A stretch of 64,000 bases of DNA, taken from positions 28,865 through 92,864 of the forward strand of contig NZ_JAULSA010000016.1 of assembly GCF_030518235.1 (NCBI RefSeq), written 5' to 3'. The notes beneath the pieces were generated by a model. That model saw only the letters and a list, made by a program, of their open reading frames with translations. It was not told the DNA's origin and ran no database searches. Position 1 is the stretch's first letter. Each line of letters opens with the position of its first letter. Positions 16,369 through 24,511 of this stretch are shown piece after piece. Origin of the DNA: Saccharibacillus sp. CPCC 101409. Lineage in GTDB: Bacteria; Bacillota; Bacilli; Paenibacillales; Paenibacillaceae. A program made the position numbers and the translations under genes.

Positions 16369-17379
16369 TTATCTTCGCTCCGGTTCCAGACAGAGCCGGA
16401 GCAGATCGTCCACATGCGCCGTTGCCAGACATTCCACCGTATCCGCGGAGCCGTAATAGATCTTCACCTCGCCGTCATCTTCCAGAACGATCCCTCCCGG
16501 AAAAATCACATGATTGCGAAAGCCCCCGTCGATCTCATAGTCCGCCTCCGGCGCCAGCAGCGGCTTCCTGCCCATACCGATCACCCTGCGGGGGTCCTCC
16601 GGGTCCAGCAGCATAATTCCGGCGGTATAGCGCTTCTTCCAGGCGTCCTCCCAACCGTTCTTGCCTCTGGCCGGGTCCGTATCCACCGCATGGAAGGTGG
16701 TCAGCCAACCTTTATCCGTCCGGATCGGAGGCGCGGCCGGGCCGACCTTGTCGTTGGCAAACGGCACCTGTTCGACGGCGAGCAGCAGACTGGAGCTGCC
16801 CCAGTGCTTCAGGTCGGGCGACTCGGAGATCCAGGTATCGAAGCGATCCCGGCCGCCGCGGCTGTATACCGTGAAGGGGCGCTCCAGCCGGACATACTTG
16901 CCGCCGATCAACTCGGGAAACAGGACCATGTTGCGCAGGTCCGGCGTAGACAGGCTGAGTATCTCAAAGTGTTCCAGATCGTCGGTAACGGCAATTCCTC
17001 CCCGGATGCCATGGTGCGTGTCCACGGCGAAACACATATAACAACGGCTTCCGATCACGGTCAGGCGCGGGTCGTAGGCGCGGATGATTTCCTCGTCGTG
17101 CATTTTGAACACCGGCTTCGGGCCTGCGGTCCAGTTCAGCCCGTCGTCACTGTAGGCAATGCCGAGATCGGTGGTGTGGTGCGGCTCAAGCGTCCGATCG
17201 GCCAGCGAGCCGTAATCGTTACGGAAGATCATCACATACCTGCCGTTGAATTTCGTTACGCCGGCGTTGAATACCAGCGCGGTGGGATAAGGAACCTTCG
17301 CTGCATCCAGCACCGGATTGCCCGGATACCGCCGGATGAACGGGGCGGATTGCAGAACTGCCGGAACGTGTGGAGTCAT
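16369..17379 (-). CDS. GH130 family glycosidase or mannoside phosphorylase
   Basis: The 336-residue cytoplasmic protein is a five-bladed beta-propeller enzyme of family GH130. Members phosphorolyse or hydrolyse beta-mannosides. Typical segments are FIRRYPGNPVLDAAKVPYP near the N terminus, VFNAGVTKFNGRYVMIFRND, the AYDPRLTVI motif, VRLERPFTVYSRGG and the closing YYGSADTVECLATA. The conserved Asp of the YDPRL region is a likely catalytic or substrate-binding residue. No signal peptide is seen, so it would act on imported oligosaccharides. ATG 17379 has an AAGGAGG site 7 bases upstream, better than the ATG at 17412. It lies 56 bases after the second permease, in the same operon. Confidence 0.88.
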   Translation of the reverse strand: MTPHVPAVLQSAPFIRRYPGNPVLDAAKVPYPTALVFNAGVTKFNGRYVMIFRNDYGSLADRTLEPHHTTDLGIAYSDDGLNWTAGPKPVFKMHDEEIIRAYDPRLTVIGSRCYMCFAVDTHHGIRGGIAVTDDLEHFEILSLSTPDLRNMVLFPELIGGKYVRLERPFTVYSRGGRDRFDTWISESPDLKHWGSSSLLLAVEQVPFANDKVGPAAPPIRTDKGWLTTFHAVDTDPARGKNGWEDAWKKRYTAGIMLLDPEDPRRVIGMGRKPLLAPEADYEIDGGFRNHVIFPGGIVLEDDGEVKIYYGSADTVECLATAHVDDLLRLCLEPERR

Positions 17380-17435
17380 GGGGTGTACCTCCTTGAATAT
17401 TAACGGTGTCATAGGATTTGCGCCGGTCCGGACCG

Positions 17436-18272
17436 CTACCCTTTGAGGGAACCGGCCGTCATCTGCATGAAGGATTTGTTGGCCAGCAGATAGGCGACGA
17501 GGATCGGCAGGATGGATAAGCAGGCGCCCGCCATCATGTAATGCGTCTGGGACGCCGCGGATATCCCGTATTTCAGGTTTGCCAGGCCGACGGTCAGCGT
17601 CTGAAGCTCCGGCTTTGTCATCGTAAATACCAGCGGCAGCAGATATTCATTCCACGCGCCGCGGAAGGTAAACAGGGCGCCTACGCCGAGTCCCGGTCCC
17701 AGCAGCGGCAGAATAATCCGCCAGAAGGTCCGGCCGGGGGAGCTGCCGTCCATCAGCGCCGCTTCATCCAGCTCGCGGGGAATCCCTTTCATGAAGCTGG
17801 ACAGAATGAAAAAGATCGCAGCGTGGGCGGAGATCAGAATCAAGATGACCCCCCACAGGCTGTTGTGCAGATGAAGCTTCACCATCAGATCGAACTGCGG
17901 CCGCAGCACGACCGCCCCTACGGCCACGAACATCGTGAAGGATTGCAGGCCGATGTACAATTTCCTGCCGGCAAAGTCCATCCGGTCCACCACGTAAGCC
18001 GCCATGGACGATACCAGCAGCGTGCCAACCACCGCCGCCAGAGAGACAATCAGGCTGTTCAGCGTATATCTGGAGAAATTCGCCTGCACCCACGCTTCGG
18101 CATAGTTCGAGAACTGCCAGCGAACCGGCAGGAAAGTGGCTCCCGCAGTCAATTCGGCATTGGTCTTGAAAGAGCCGAGAAGGGTGATCACGACGGGAAT
18201 CAGGGTGAAGAAAGCAAATGTCAGCAAAAAAATCCACAGGATAATAGAGCCCAGGAGGGTTCTTAGTCTCAT
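17436..18272 (-). CDS. Carbohydrate ABC transporter permease (MalG type)
   Basis: The 278-residue protein has six predicted membrane helices and belongs to the binding-protein-dependent permeases for oligosaccharides. The cytoplasmic EAA loop, ELDEAALMDGSSPGRTFWRIILPLL, contacts the ATPase. No ATPase gene is present in the locus, so a shared MsmX-type ATPase elsewhere is expected, as is usual in this family. ATG 18272 has a GAGGAGAG site; the longer TTG start at 18290 would overlap that site. It sits 14 bases downstream of its partner permease and forms a heterodimer with it. Confidence 0.92.
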   Translation of the reverse strand: MRLRTLLGSIILWIFLLTFAFFTLIPVVITLLGSFKTNAELTAGATFLPVRWQFSNYAEAWVQANFSRYTLNSLIVSLAAVVGTLLVSSMAAYVVDRMDFAGRKLYIGLQSFTMFVAVGAVVLRPQFDLMVKLHLHNSLWGVILILISAHAAIFFILSSFMKGIPRELDEAALMDGSSPGRTFWRIILPLLGPGLGVGALFTFRGAWNEYLLPLVFTMTKPELQTLTVGLANLKYGISAASQTHYMMAGACLSILPILVAYLLANKSFMQMTAGSLKG

Positions 18273-18286
18273 AATGGCTTCTCTCC

Positions 18287-19189
18287 TCAATCGGTCTGAT
18301 TCATGCGTCTGGATGCGTAGAAATAAATGAGCGATATGATCCCGACGATGAACGCAGACACGAAGGCGACCGCACTGCCGTATCCGAACTCCTGAACCTG
18401 GACAGCCGCGCTGCCTCCGCCGACAGGGAAAAATAATTTGTACAAATACAGGAACATCACTTCTGTCTTGCCTACGGGACCGCCTTCGGTCAGAACCATG
18501 ATGCTCTCGTAGCCCTTAAGAGCTGTAATAATCGCCAGCATAATGACCATCTGCATGACCGGTCCGAGCATCGGCAGAGTGATATAGCGGAACTGCTGGA
18601 TTCTGCCCGCCCCGTCCAGGGAAGAAGCTTCATACACATCTTCCGGGATATTCTGCAGACCGGCGAGGAACAGCAGCATGTAATTGCCGACCGCCCCCCA
18701 GGCCGCAACCAGAATAACGGTAAGCATGGCGTATTTCGGCCCCAGCCAGTCCACGCCGGAATCCGTGAGGCCCGAGCGGATCAGGAACTGGTTGAGAATC
18801 CCGTTATACGAGTTGAAGATCGTGAAGAAGACTACGGCCATTACGGCGGTGCTGATGACGGTCGGCATGAAGAAAATCCCCCGCAGCAGTTGTCTTCCTT
18901 TCAGCCCCCGGTTCAATACGGCGGCCAACAGCAGGGCCAGCGGAATCGTAATCAGCAGCTTGCCGCCGGCATAGACAAACGTGTTGACTACCGAATCCCA
19001 GAACTGGGTGTCTTTCAAAATGCGGCTGAAATTGGCCAGCCCGGTAAATCGGGCCGTTCCGAACCCTTTGTAGTCATAGAACATATAGCGGAACGCCCAG
19101 GCAATCGGGTAAATCCCGAGGACCAGTGTGAGCAGGGCGCTTGGAAAAATAAAGCTGTATGAAAATAAGGCTTGTTTGGTTTTGTTCAT
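18287..19189 (-). CDS. Carbohydrate ABC transporter permease (MalF/UgpA type)
   Basis: The 300-residue permease has six predicted helices, beginning LFSYSFIFPSALLTLVLGIYP. Its cytoplasmic coupling loop NIPEDVYEASSLDGAGRIQQFRYITLPML includes the EAA signature. It pairs with the MalG-type permease immediately downstream. ATG 19189 carries an AGAAGGGGAG site 7 bases upstream. An upstream in-frame start at 19252 would place that site inside the protein. It is 16 bases after the binding-protein gene, so the transporter genes are one transcript. Confidence 0.92.
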   Translation of the reverse strand: MNKTKQALFSYSFIFPSALLTLVLGIYPIAWAFRYMFYDYKGFGTARFTGLANFSRILKDTQFWDSVVNTFVYAGGKLLITIPLALLLAAVLNRGLKGRQLLRGIFFMPTVISTAVMAVVFFTIFNSYNGILNQFLIRSGLTDSGVDWLGPKYAMLTVILVAAWGAVGNYMLLFLAGLQNIPEDVYEASSLDGAGRIQQFRYITLPMLGPVMQMVIMLAIITALKGYESIMVLTEGGPVGKTEVMFLYLYKLFFPVGGGSAAVQVQEFGYGSAVAFVSAFIVGIISLIYFYASRRMNQTD

Positions 19190-19205
19190 CGGGCTCCCCT
19201 TCTGC

Positions 19206-20576
19206 CTACTTGGCGAACTTGCCGCCCAGGGCGGCGGGATCGAAGCCGGCATCCGGCTCGGCCTTTACGCCGTCGTTCGCGATCGCGCTGTCCAGCGCAG
19301 CGTTATAGCGTTTGTTCAGATCGGCGATAATCGCCTTCAGATCGCCGCCGTTCAGCATATACTTGAAGAAGGCGTCATCCGATTTCATCCCTTCCGGGGC
19401 TACGGACGGATACACCGGCCATACTCCGTCGTTCTTGTTCGGCAGGAAGCCTTCAATGCCGTTCACATCGGGTGTTTTGGCCACCGCGCTGATGGAGGGA
19501 ACCATGGAGATGCCGAAGCCTTTTTCCTGATAATCCGTCAGTACTTGATCGCCGTACATGAACTCCATGAACTTCCAGGCCGCTTCTTTGTGTTCCGATT
19601 TGGCGCTCAGCGCCAGCCATTGGCCTCCGAGGAAACCGGAAGACCCCTTCACCGTGCCGTCGACGGTAGGAACCGGAGCGGCCGCCCAGTCGATCTTGGC
19701 CGGGAACTGATTTTTGTAGACGCCCGGCTCCGAGGAGTAGGACATATACATTCCGATCTTGCCTTCTGCAAACTGCGCCCGAAGCGGATCGATATCCAGC
19801 GATTCCACACCCGGCAGCATGCTGCCGTCGTCCTTGATCTGCTTAAAGGCATCGATAATCGGCTCAAAGCCGCTGAAATCGTAACGGGCCGTCTTGAAAT
19901 CGTACCCGAAGCCGCCGTAGCCGCTCATCTCCGCAATCACCCGCGCCGAACGCCCGAATGCGCTGCCGGGATTCTTGAAATTCTGGGCGAAGCCGTAAGC
20001 CCCGTCCGCTTTACCGGCTTCCGTCAGTTTCTTGGCGGTATCCACCAGCTCCTGCAGGGTAGTCGGCGGATGCTCGACGCCCGCTTTGGCGAATAGATCT
20101 TTGTTGTATACAAGACGCATGGTTGTTCCGTAATTCGGCAGACTGTAACGCTTGCCGTCGAACTCATTCAAATCCGGCATGGCCGGGAATTTCGTTTTCA
20201 GCTCATCGGTGAGGAACTCGTCAATGGGAGCGAGGAAGCCTTTTTTGTAGAAAGTCTGGATAGTATTCTCCTTGGCCCGGATGACATCCGGCGCATCGGA
20301 GGTTTGGAAAGACAGATCGAGTGCGGTATCGAAGTCGTCGCCTTTGACGGCCAGCTCCACCTCGATTCCGTCGGTATTGCTCGCGTTGAACTCGGCTACC
20401 TTTTCCTTCACGAAGTCCGCATCGTGACGGTCGCCGGTCCAGTAGGTGATCTTGGTCTTGTTCCCCGAGTCGCCTGTCTTCCCGTCTCCATTGCTTTCCG
20501 CGGTATTTCCGCCGCAGGCTGTCAGCCCAAGCGCCAGAACCAGGCTCAGCGATGTGAGTATTACACGCTTCATCAT
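19206..20576 (-). CDS. Extracellular carbohydrate-binding lipoprotein of an ABC importer
   Basis: The 456-residue protein is a family-1 solute-binding protein. A signal peptide ends in the lipobox LTAC with the lipidated Cys at about residue 21. A Ser/Gly/Asp-rich tether follows, then the two-lobed sugar-binding fold (KITYWTGDRHDADFVKEKVAEFNA, the hinge FDGKRYSLPNYGTTMRLVYNK). The closing WKFMEFMYGDQVLTDYQEKG is typical of MalE-like proteins. It delivers an oligosaccharide to the two permeases encoded downstream. ATG 20576 has an AGGGGGA site. A -10 box and a perfect cre match lie directly upstream, indicating its own catabolite-controlled promoter. Confidence 0.93.
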   Translation of the reverse strand: MMKRVILTSLSLVLALGLTACGGNTAESNGDGKTGDSGNKTKITYWTGDRHDADFVKEKVAEFNASNTDGIEVELAVKGDDFDTALDLSFQTSDAPDVIRAKENTIQTFYKKGFLAPIDEFLTDELKTKFPAMPDLNEFDGKRYSLPNYGTTMRLVYNKDLFAKAGVEHPPTTLQELVDTAKKLTEAGKADGAYGFAQNFKNPGSAFGRSARVIAEMSGYGGFGYDFKTARYDFSGFEPIIDAFKQIKDDGSMLPGVESLDIDPLRAQFAEGKIGMYMSYSSEPGVYKNQFPAKIDWAAAPVPTVDGTVKGSSGFLGGQWLALSAKSEHKEAAWKFMEFMYGDQVLTDYQEKGFGISMVPSISAVAKTPDVNGIEGFLPNKNDGVWPVYPSVAPEGMKSDDAFFKYMLNGGDLKAIIADLNKRYNAALDSAIANDGVKAEPDAGFDPAALGGKFAK

Positions 20577-20603
20577 TGGCAGTTCCCCCTTATGTATCCC
20601 TGA

Positions 20604-20618
20604 TGTATTCGCTTACAA
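20604..20618 (-). promoter_or_regulatory. cre site (CcpA operator) at the transporter promoter
   Basis: On the minus strand TTGTAAGCGAATACA matches the CcpA consensus WTGNAANCGNWNNCW at every defined position. It lies four bases downstream of a TATAAT box (minus strand 20628-20623) and 28 bases before the binding-protein start. That is the classical position for repression by preferred sugars. Confidence 0.75.
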
Positions 20619-20622
20619 TTTG

Positions 20623-20628
20623 ATTATA
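20623..20628 (-). promoter_or_regulatory. -10 box of the transporter-glycosidase operon
   Basis: A perfect TATAAT on the minus strand, 47 bases upstream of the binding-protein start. The -35 region is weak (TTATCC at 17 bases), consistent with a promoter needing an activator such as the adjacent YesN-type regulator. Confidence 0.6.
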
Positions 20629-20749
20629 GAAGGATTGGCGCATCCGGATAAGGCGGGTAAGCCCACTTTGAGGGCAGATTTCTGCAGGAGCTTCAGAGAG
20701 CGAAGGGAGGACCCGTCCGCTCTGCGGACATGCCCCCCCCTGCGTATTT

Positions 20750-22381
20750 TTATTCTTTTCCAAGATAATGCAGTTTGAACTCGGACGGCGTCATTCCGGT
20801 ATATTTCTTGAACACCTCGCTGAAATAGCGTCTGTGTTCATACCCGAGATCCTGGGCGATCTCCTGCACCTGCCGGCCGCCGATCAGCATCGACTTGGCC
20901 TTCTCCATTTTCTCGTGCATCACGTAATGTTGAAACGAAACTCCCTGAACCTTCTTGAACAGGTTGGAGAAATACCCCTGGCTGAGGTTGATCTGCTTTG
21001 CCACCTGCTCCAGCGACAGACCCGTATCCAGATGACTGCGTATATACGAAACGGCTTGATGGATAATACGCGTGGACTCCAGGGAACGGGCCTCCGTAAC
21101 CAGCGCGCAGGCCTCCCGGCACAGCCCGGACAGCAGCTCCCGAATATCCTGCAGGGAAGGATGCACCCGATTCTTCATGACGGCAATCCTGCGCTCCAGC
21201 GGCTCCACCTGCCCGTAGGGGAACTGCTCCAGCAGAACCCGGCAGATCCTGCAGCCCAATTCATAGCCGATGCTTTCCACATAATGCGGCTCGGGCAAGA
21301 GCCTGCTGTCCAGCATCTCCGCGAATAGCTGATCGAGCATCTGCAGGCTTTTGGCGAAATTGCCGGAACGCAGGGCGAACAGCAGCTCCTGCTCGGCGGC
21401 GGCGGAGTAGCTGTGGAGCGCGAGCGGTTTGTTTTCGATATTGCTGTACGTGTAGACCCCGTTGCCTCCGGTGTAGAAATGATAACCCAGCGCGCTAATC
21501 GCCTGCCTGTACGCTGCGCCCAGTTCCTGAATCGCCGCTGCGCCCAGCCCTACGCCGATGGAAAGCGTATGCCGGGAGAACCGGCTTACATTCGTGCAGC
21601 AGGCCTCCGTAATCAGCGCGGCCGTATCCGGGTCCGAGCCGTTCACGATGCAGACGTACCGGTCTGTCGCCTCACGGATGATGACGCCGCGGGTCCAGGC
21701 GGAGATCGTCTCTTCGAGAATATTGTACAGGCTGAACCGCAGCAGCTCGACCTCCTGCACAGACTGGCCGCTCAGCTTCTCGGCGAAATGATCGATTTCG
21801 GCGACAAATACGAAGAAATCACGCTGGTCCAGCGGGATATCGAGATAGGCCCAGCGTGAACGCGCATCCGATTCCGTCGTCCGGTGGTGCAGCAGGAAGA
21901 TCAGATATTCCTGACGCAGAATAGGCAGACTTTCTTTGATTTTGCTCTCCATCGCGGCAAGTCTGGCGGTCTCCCGGCGTTCCTGCCGGCACAGCTCCCC
22001 GGCCTTCAGCACAGCCTGCACAATCTCATCCAGGGAAAAAGGCTTTTTCACAAAATCAAGTGCCCCCAGCCGGATGGCTTCCTGGGCATAAGAGAACTCC
22101 GAGTAGGCGCTGAGGATAATAATCTTGCAGTCCGGCAGCACCTCCAGAATCGCCCGGGTCATCTGCAGGCCGTCCATTCTTGGCATTCGGATATCCGTCA
22201 GCACGATGTCCGGCCGGGTCTCTCGGATCATTTGCAGCCCCGCTTCGCCGTCGAGCGCCGTGCCGGCGATCTCGATACCGAACTCCTGCCACGGCGGTTT
22301 GCGCGAGACCATCTCCACCACACTTTTAATATCGTCGATCACACATAACTTGAACCTTTCCCGCTCCGGATTCCATTCCAT
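20750..22381 (-). CDS. YesN-type response regulator with AraC DNA-binding domain
   Basis: The 543-residue regulator has an N-terminal receiver domain (acidic pair at Asp16/Asp17, phospho-acceptor Asp63 in VLTDIRMPRMDG, Lys in FVKKPF). A long central region of unknown fold follows. The C-terminal AraC/XylS double helix-turn-helix starts at about residue 435 (LSLEQVAKQINLSQGYFSNLF and the second motif VQEIAQDLGYEHRRYFSEVFKK). It probably activates the transporter operon 170 bases downstream. The start at 22381 is three bases from the kinase stop, and its GAGGAGGAG site lies in the end of the kinase gene, so the pair is translated together. Confidence 0.93.
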   Translation of the reverse strand: MEWNPERERFKLCVIDDIKSVVEMVSRKPPWQEFGIEIAGTALDGEAGLQMIRETRPDIVLTDIRMPRMDGLQMTRAILEVLPDCKIIILSAYSEFSYAQEAIRLGALDFVKKPFSLDEIVQAVLKAGELCRQERRETARLAAMESKIKESLPILRQEYLIFLLHHRTTESDARSRWAYLDIPLDQRDFFVFVAEIDHFAEKLSGQSVQEVELLRFSLYNILEETISAWTRGVIIREATDRYVCIVNGSDPDTAALITEACCTNVSRFSRHTLSIGVGLGAAAIQELGAAYRQAISALGYHFYTGGNGVYTYSNIENKPLALHSYSAAAEQELLFALRSGNFAKSLQMLDQLFAEMLDSRLLPEPHYVESIGYELGCRICRVLLEQFPYGQVEPLERRIAVMKNRVHPSLQDIRELLSGLCREACALVTEARSLESTRIIHQAVSYIRSHLDTGLSLEQVAKQINLSQGYFSNLFKKVQGVSFQHYVMHEKMEKAKSMLIGGRQVQEIAQDLGYEHRRYFSEVFKKYTGMTPSEFKLHYLGKE

Positions 22382-22384
22382 TCT

Positions 22385-24193
22385 TTATTTCTCCTCCTCT
22401 GACGGAATCCACAGATCTGTCCGCGATCCCTTACCGGGTTCTCCGCCAACTTCCATCCGGGCTTCAGCCCCGTAATACAGCGTCAGCCGATGCCTGATGT
22501 TGAACAGGGCATAACCTTTCTTCGACTGCGGAGCCCTGGCCATCCCCAGATTAACCCGCGCCGCATCGAGACCTAGCCCGTTATCGGTAATGCAAATATG
22601 CAGCAGCTCCCGCTCCCGACCGACCGTGATGTCGATCCGGCCGCCGGCGGTCCGATCGCTGAATCCGTGCTGAATGCTGTTCTCCACCACCGGCTGCAGG
22701 ATAATCTTGGGCAGCAGGCGGAGCAGCAGGGTCTCGTCTTTAATCGTCACCGTGTATTCAAACAACCCTTCGTAGCATTTCTGCTGAATGGCGAAATACT
22801 GCCGCATGTGGGACAGCTCATCCTCAAGGGGAATCAGATCCTTGCCGCCGCTGAGCCCGATCTGAAACATCTGCGACAACGACAGGATCATCTCGTTCAC
22901 ATCGTCGTTCTCGCCCATGACCGATTTGCAATAAATGGTATTCAGCGTGTTGTACAGGAAGTGAGGCTCCATCTGCGCCGTAAGCGCGCGGATCTCTGCA
23001 TGACGCTTGTCTTCCTCCTTGGCCTTCACATCCGCAATCAGCACCTTGATCTCCGACATCATCCGGTTGAACTGATAGCCGACCTGGGCAACCTCATCCT
23101 CGTAACGGCTCTCGTACACGACGCTTAGCTGGTTCTCCTCGACTTTGCGCATCAGCCGCCGCAGCTTCAGCAGCGGCTTCAGCAGCACGGACGTCAGCTG
23201 ACCGGAGATCAGCCAGGTGGCCAGCAGGAAGACTGCGATGACATAGAGGGTGATGCGCTGCACCCGCTGCAGTTTGCCCAGCAGCTGGTCTCGCGACTGC
23301 ATGCCGGAGACGATCCAGCCGGGCGAAGCGGTAGAACTTTTGTAGTTAACCAGATACTCCTTGCCCTCGTAGCTGTAAGAGCGTTCCTGCGCACGGGTTT
23401 CTGTCGCGGCTTCCGCCAGCACCGGCTTCCAGGGGAACCTGCCCTGGAAAGGCCAGCGGGACTCCACCACCGCCTCGCCTTCCCCGCTCACCAGGTAATA
23501 ATCCCAGCCCGCTTGTTGTCCCCCCTGATTCAGCAGCTCGTTGATCCGGTTCTCCCTGATATTGACCACAATAAACACATTGCTGATCGGGGTGTAAGGG
23601 TTTTCATAAATTCCCCGTATTACGAACGAAACTACCCGCTGGCCGCCTGTGAACAACCGGTCGTAATGTCCTTTGGCCCAGTAGCCGCCCGGCGTTTCTT
23701 TGCTCAGACCGTATAATTCCGAATCGTAGAACGAATGGTCCTGCGCCCGGATCTGCGTCGTGGAATAGAAATCGCCTATCGGGGTAACGATCAGCACATT
23801 CTCAATGATCGGTTCATTGAACATGGCCTGAGAGAGTACATATTGCAGATCCGACAGATGCACATAGTAATTCGACACATCATGGCTGAATACATCGAGC
23901 ATCATCTTGCGGTACGCATCGCTCAGCATCAGGGACTGCACGGACAGCGCCACATCGTTCAGGCGGGAATCCAGCAGCTGCGCCGTCTTGCTTACGGTCT
24001 CCTGGCTGCCCGCATAGGCATTGTCCTCGATCTCCTGCGCGGCAATCCAATACGAGAAACTGCCCATTGCACTGATGGACAGCGTGATCAGCGCGATGAA
24101 CGAGAACAGAATTCTCTGCTTGATGGATATCCGGTAGTACCTGCCGGCGATCTGCCGACGGATCTGTCGGCCATAAGCTGTGAATGTATGCAT
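22385..24193 (-). CDS. YesM-type sensor histidine kinase
   Basis: The 602-residue membrane kinase has a first helix at about residues 25-45. A large extracellular sensor (about 50-310, probably dCache-like) follows, then a second helix, a HAMP region (LKPLLKLRRLMRKVEENQ) and a His_kinase domain. The phospho-acceptor is His411 in QMEPHFLYNTLN. The HATPase domain has ENSIQHGF and GLGLDAARVNLG. Such kinases sense extracellular saccharides and partner with AraC-type regulators. ATG 24193 has an AAGAAGGGAG site; the ORF extends further upstream in frame but without membrane or sensor features. It is the first gene of the carbohydrate locus. Confidence 0.92.
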   Translation of the reverse strand: MHTFTAYGRQIRRQIAGRYYRISIKQRILFSFIALITLSISAMGSFSYWIAAQEIEDNAYAGSQETVSKTAQLLDSRLNDVALSVQSLMLSDAYRKMMLDVFSHDVSNYYVHLSDLQYVLSQAMFNEPIIENVLIVTPIGDFYSTTQIRAQDHSFYDSELYGLSKETPGGYWAKGHYDRLFTGGQRVVSFVIRGIYENPYTPISNVFIVVNIRENRINELLNQGGQQAGWDYYLVSGEGEAVVESRWPFQGRFPWKPVLAEAATETRAQERSYSYEGKEYLVNYKSSTASPGWIVSGMQSRDQLLGKLQRVQRITLYVIAVFLLATWLISGQLTSVLLKPLLKLRRLMRKVEENQLSVVYESRYEDEVAQVGYQFNRMMSEIKVLIADVKAKEEDKRHAEIRALTAQMEPHFLYNTLNTIYCKSVMGENDDVNEMILSLSQMFQIGLSGGKDLIPLEDELSHMRQYFAIQQKCYEGLFEYTVTIKDETLLLRLLPKIILQPVVENSIQHGFSDRTAGGRIDITVGRERELLHICITDNGLGLDAARVNLGMARAPQSKKGYALFNIRHRLTLYYGAEARMEVGGEPGKGSRTDLWIPSEEEK

Positions 24194-24425
24194 AGTTCTC
24201 CCTTCTTGAGCTTGTATCTCCCTGTGTTTGTATGTTCTTGTCATTTGTAACATACGGCTGCTCCGGCCCGGGGTCAAGACAGGGCATGAGGTTTTAGCGG
24301 ATTCGCAAGGGCGTATCTTGAAATTCGGACGGGAACGGATTCGTGATGGACGACTTTGTGATGGAGAAAGAGATCGCGGGCCGAGCAGGACCGTCTGCAT
24401 AGAAGTTCGGCAGTCCGGATACGCG
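24194..24425. other. Intergenic region upstream of the YesM-type kinase
   Basis: About 230 bases containing the kinase's ribosome binding site but no clear consensus promoter, repeat or gene. A terminator for the converging sulfatase transcript follows at 24426-24476. Confidence 0.4.
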
Positions 24426-24476
24426 AAAAAGCGGCAGGGAGCGAGGAAGAATCCTCGTTCCCGCCGCTTTTTTTGC
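24426..24476 (-). terminator. Terminator of the sulfatase gene
   Basis: AAAAAGCGGCAGGGA and a following GCGAGGA pair with TCCTCG and TTCCCGCCGCTTTTTTT, giving a long near-perfect stem. It is 36 bases beyond the sulfatase stop in the direction of that gene. Confidence 0.85.
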
Positions 24477-24511
24477 AGCGATCCAGAGCTTGCTTAAAGA
24501 TCGAACGAATG

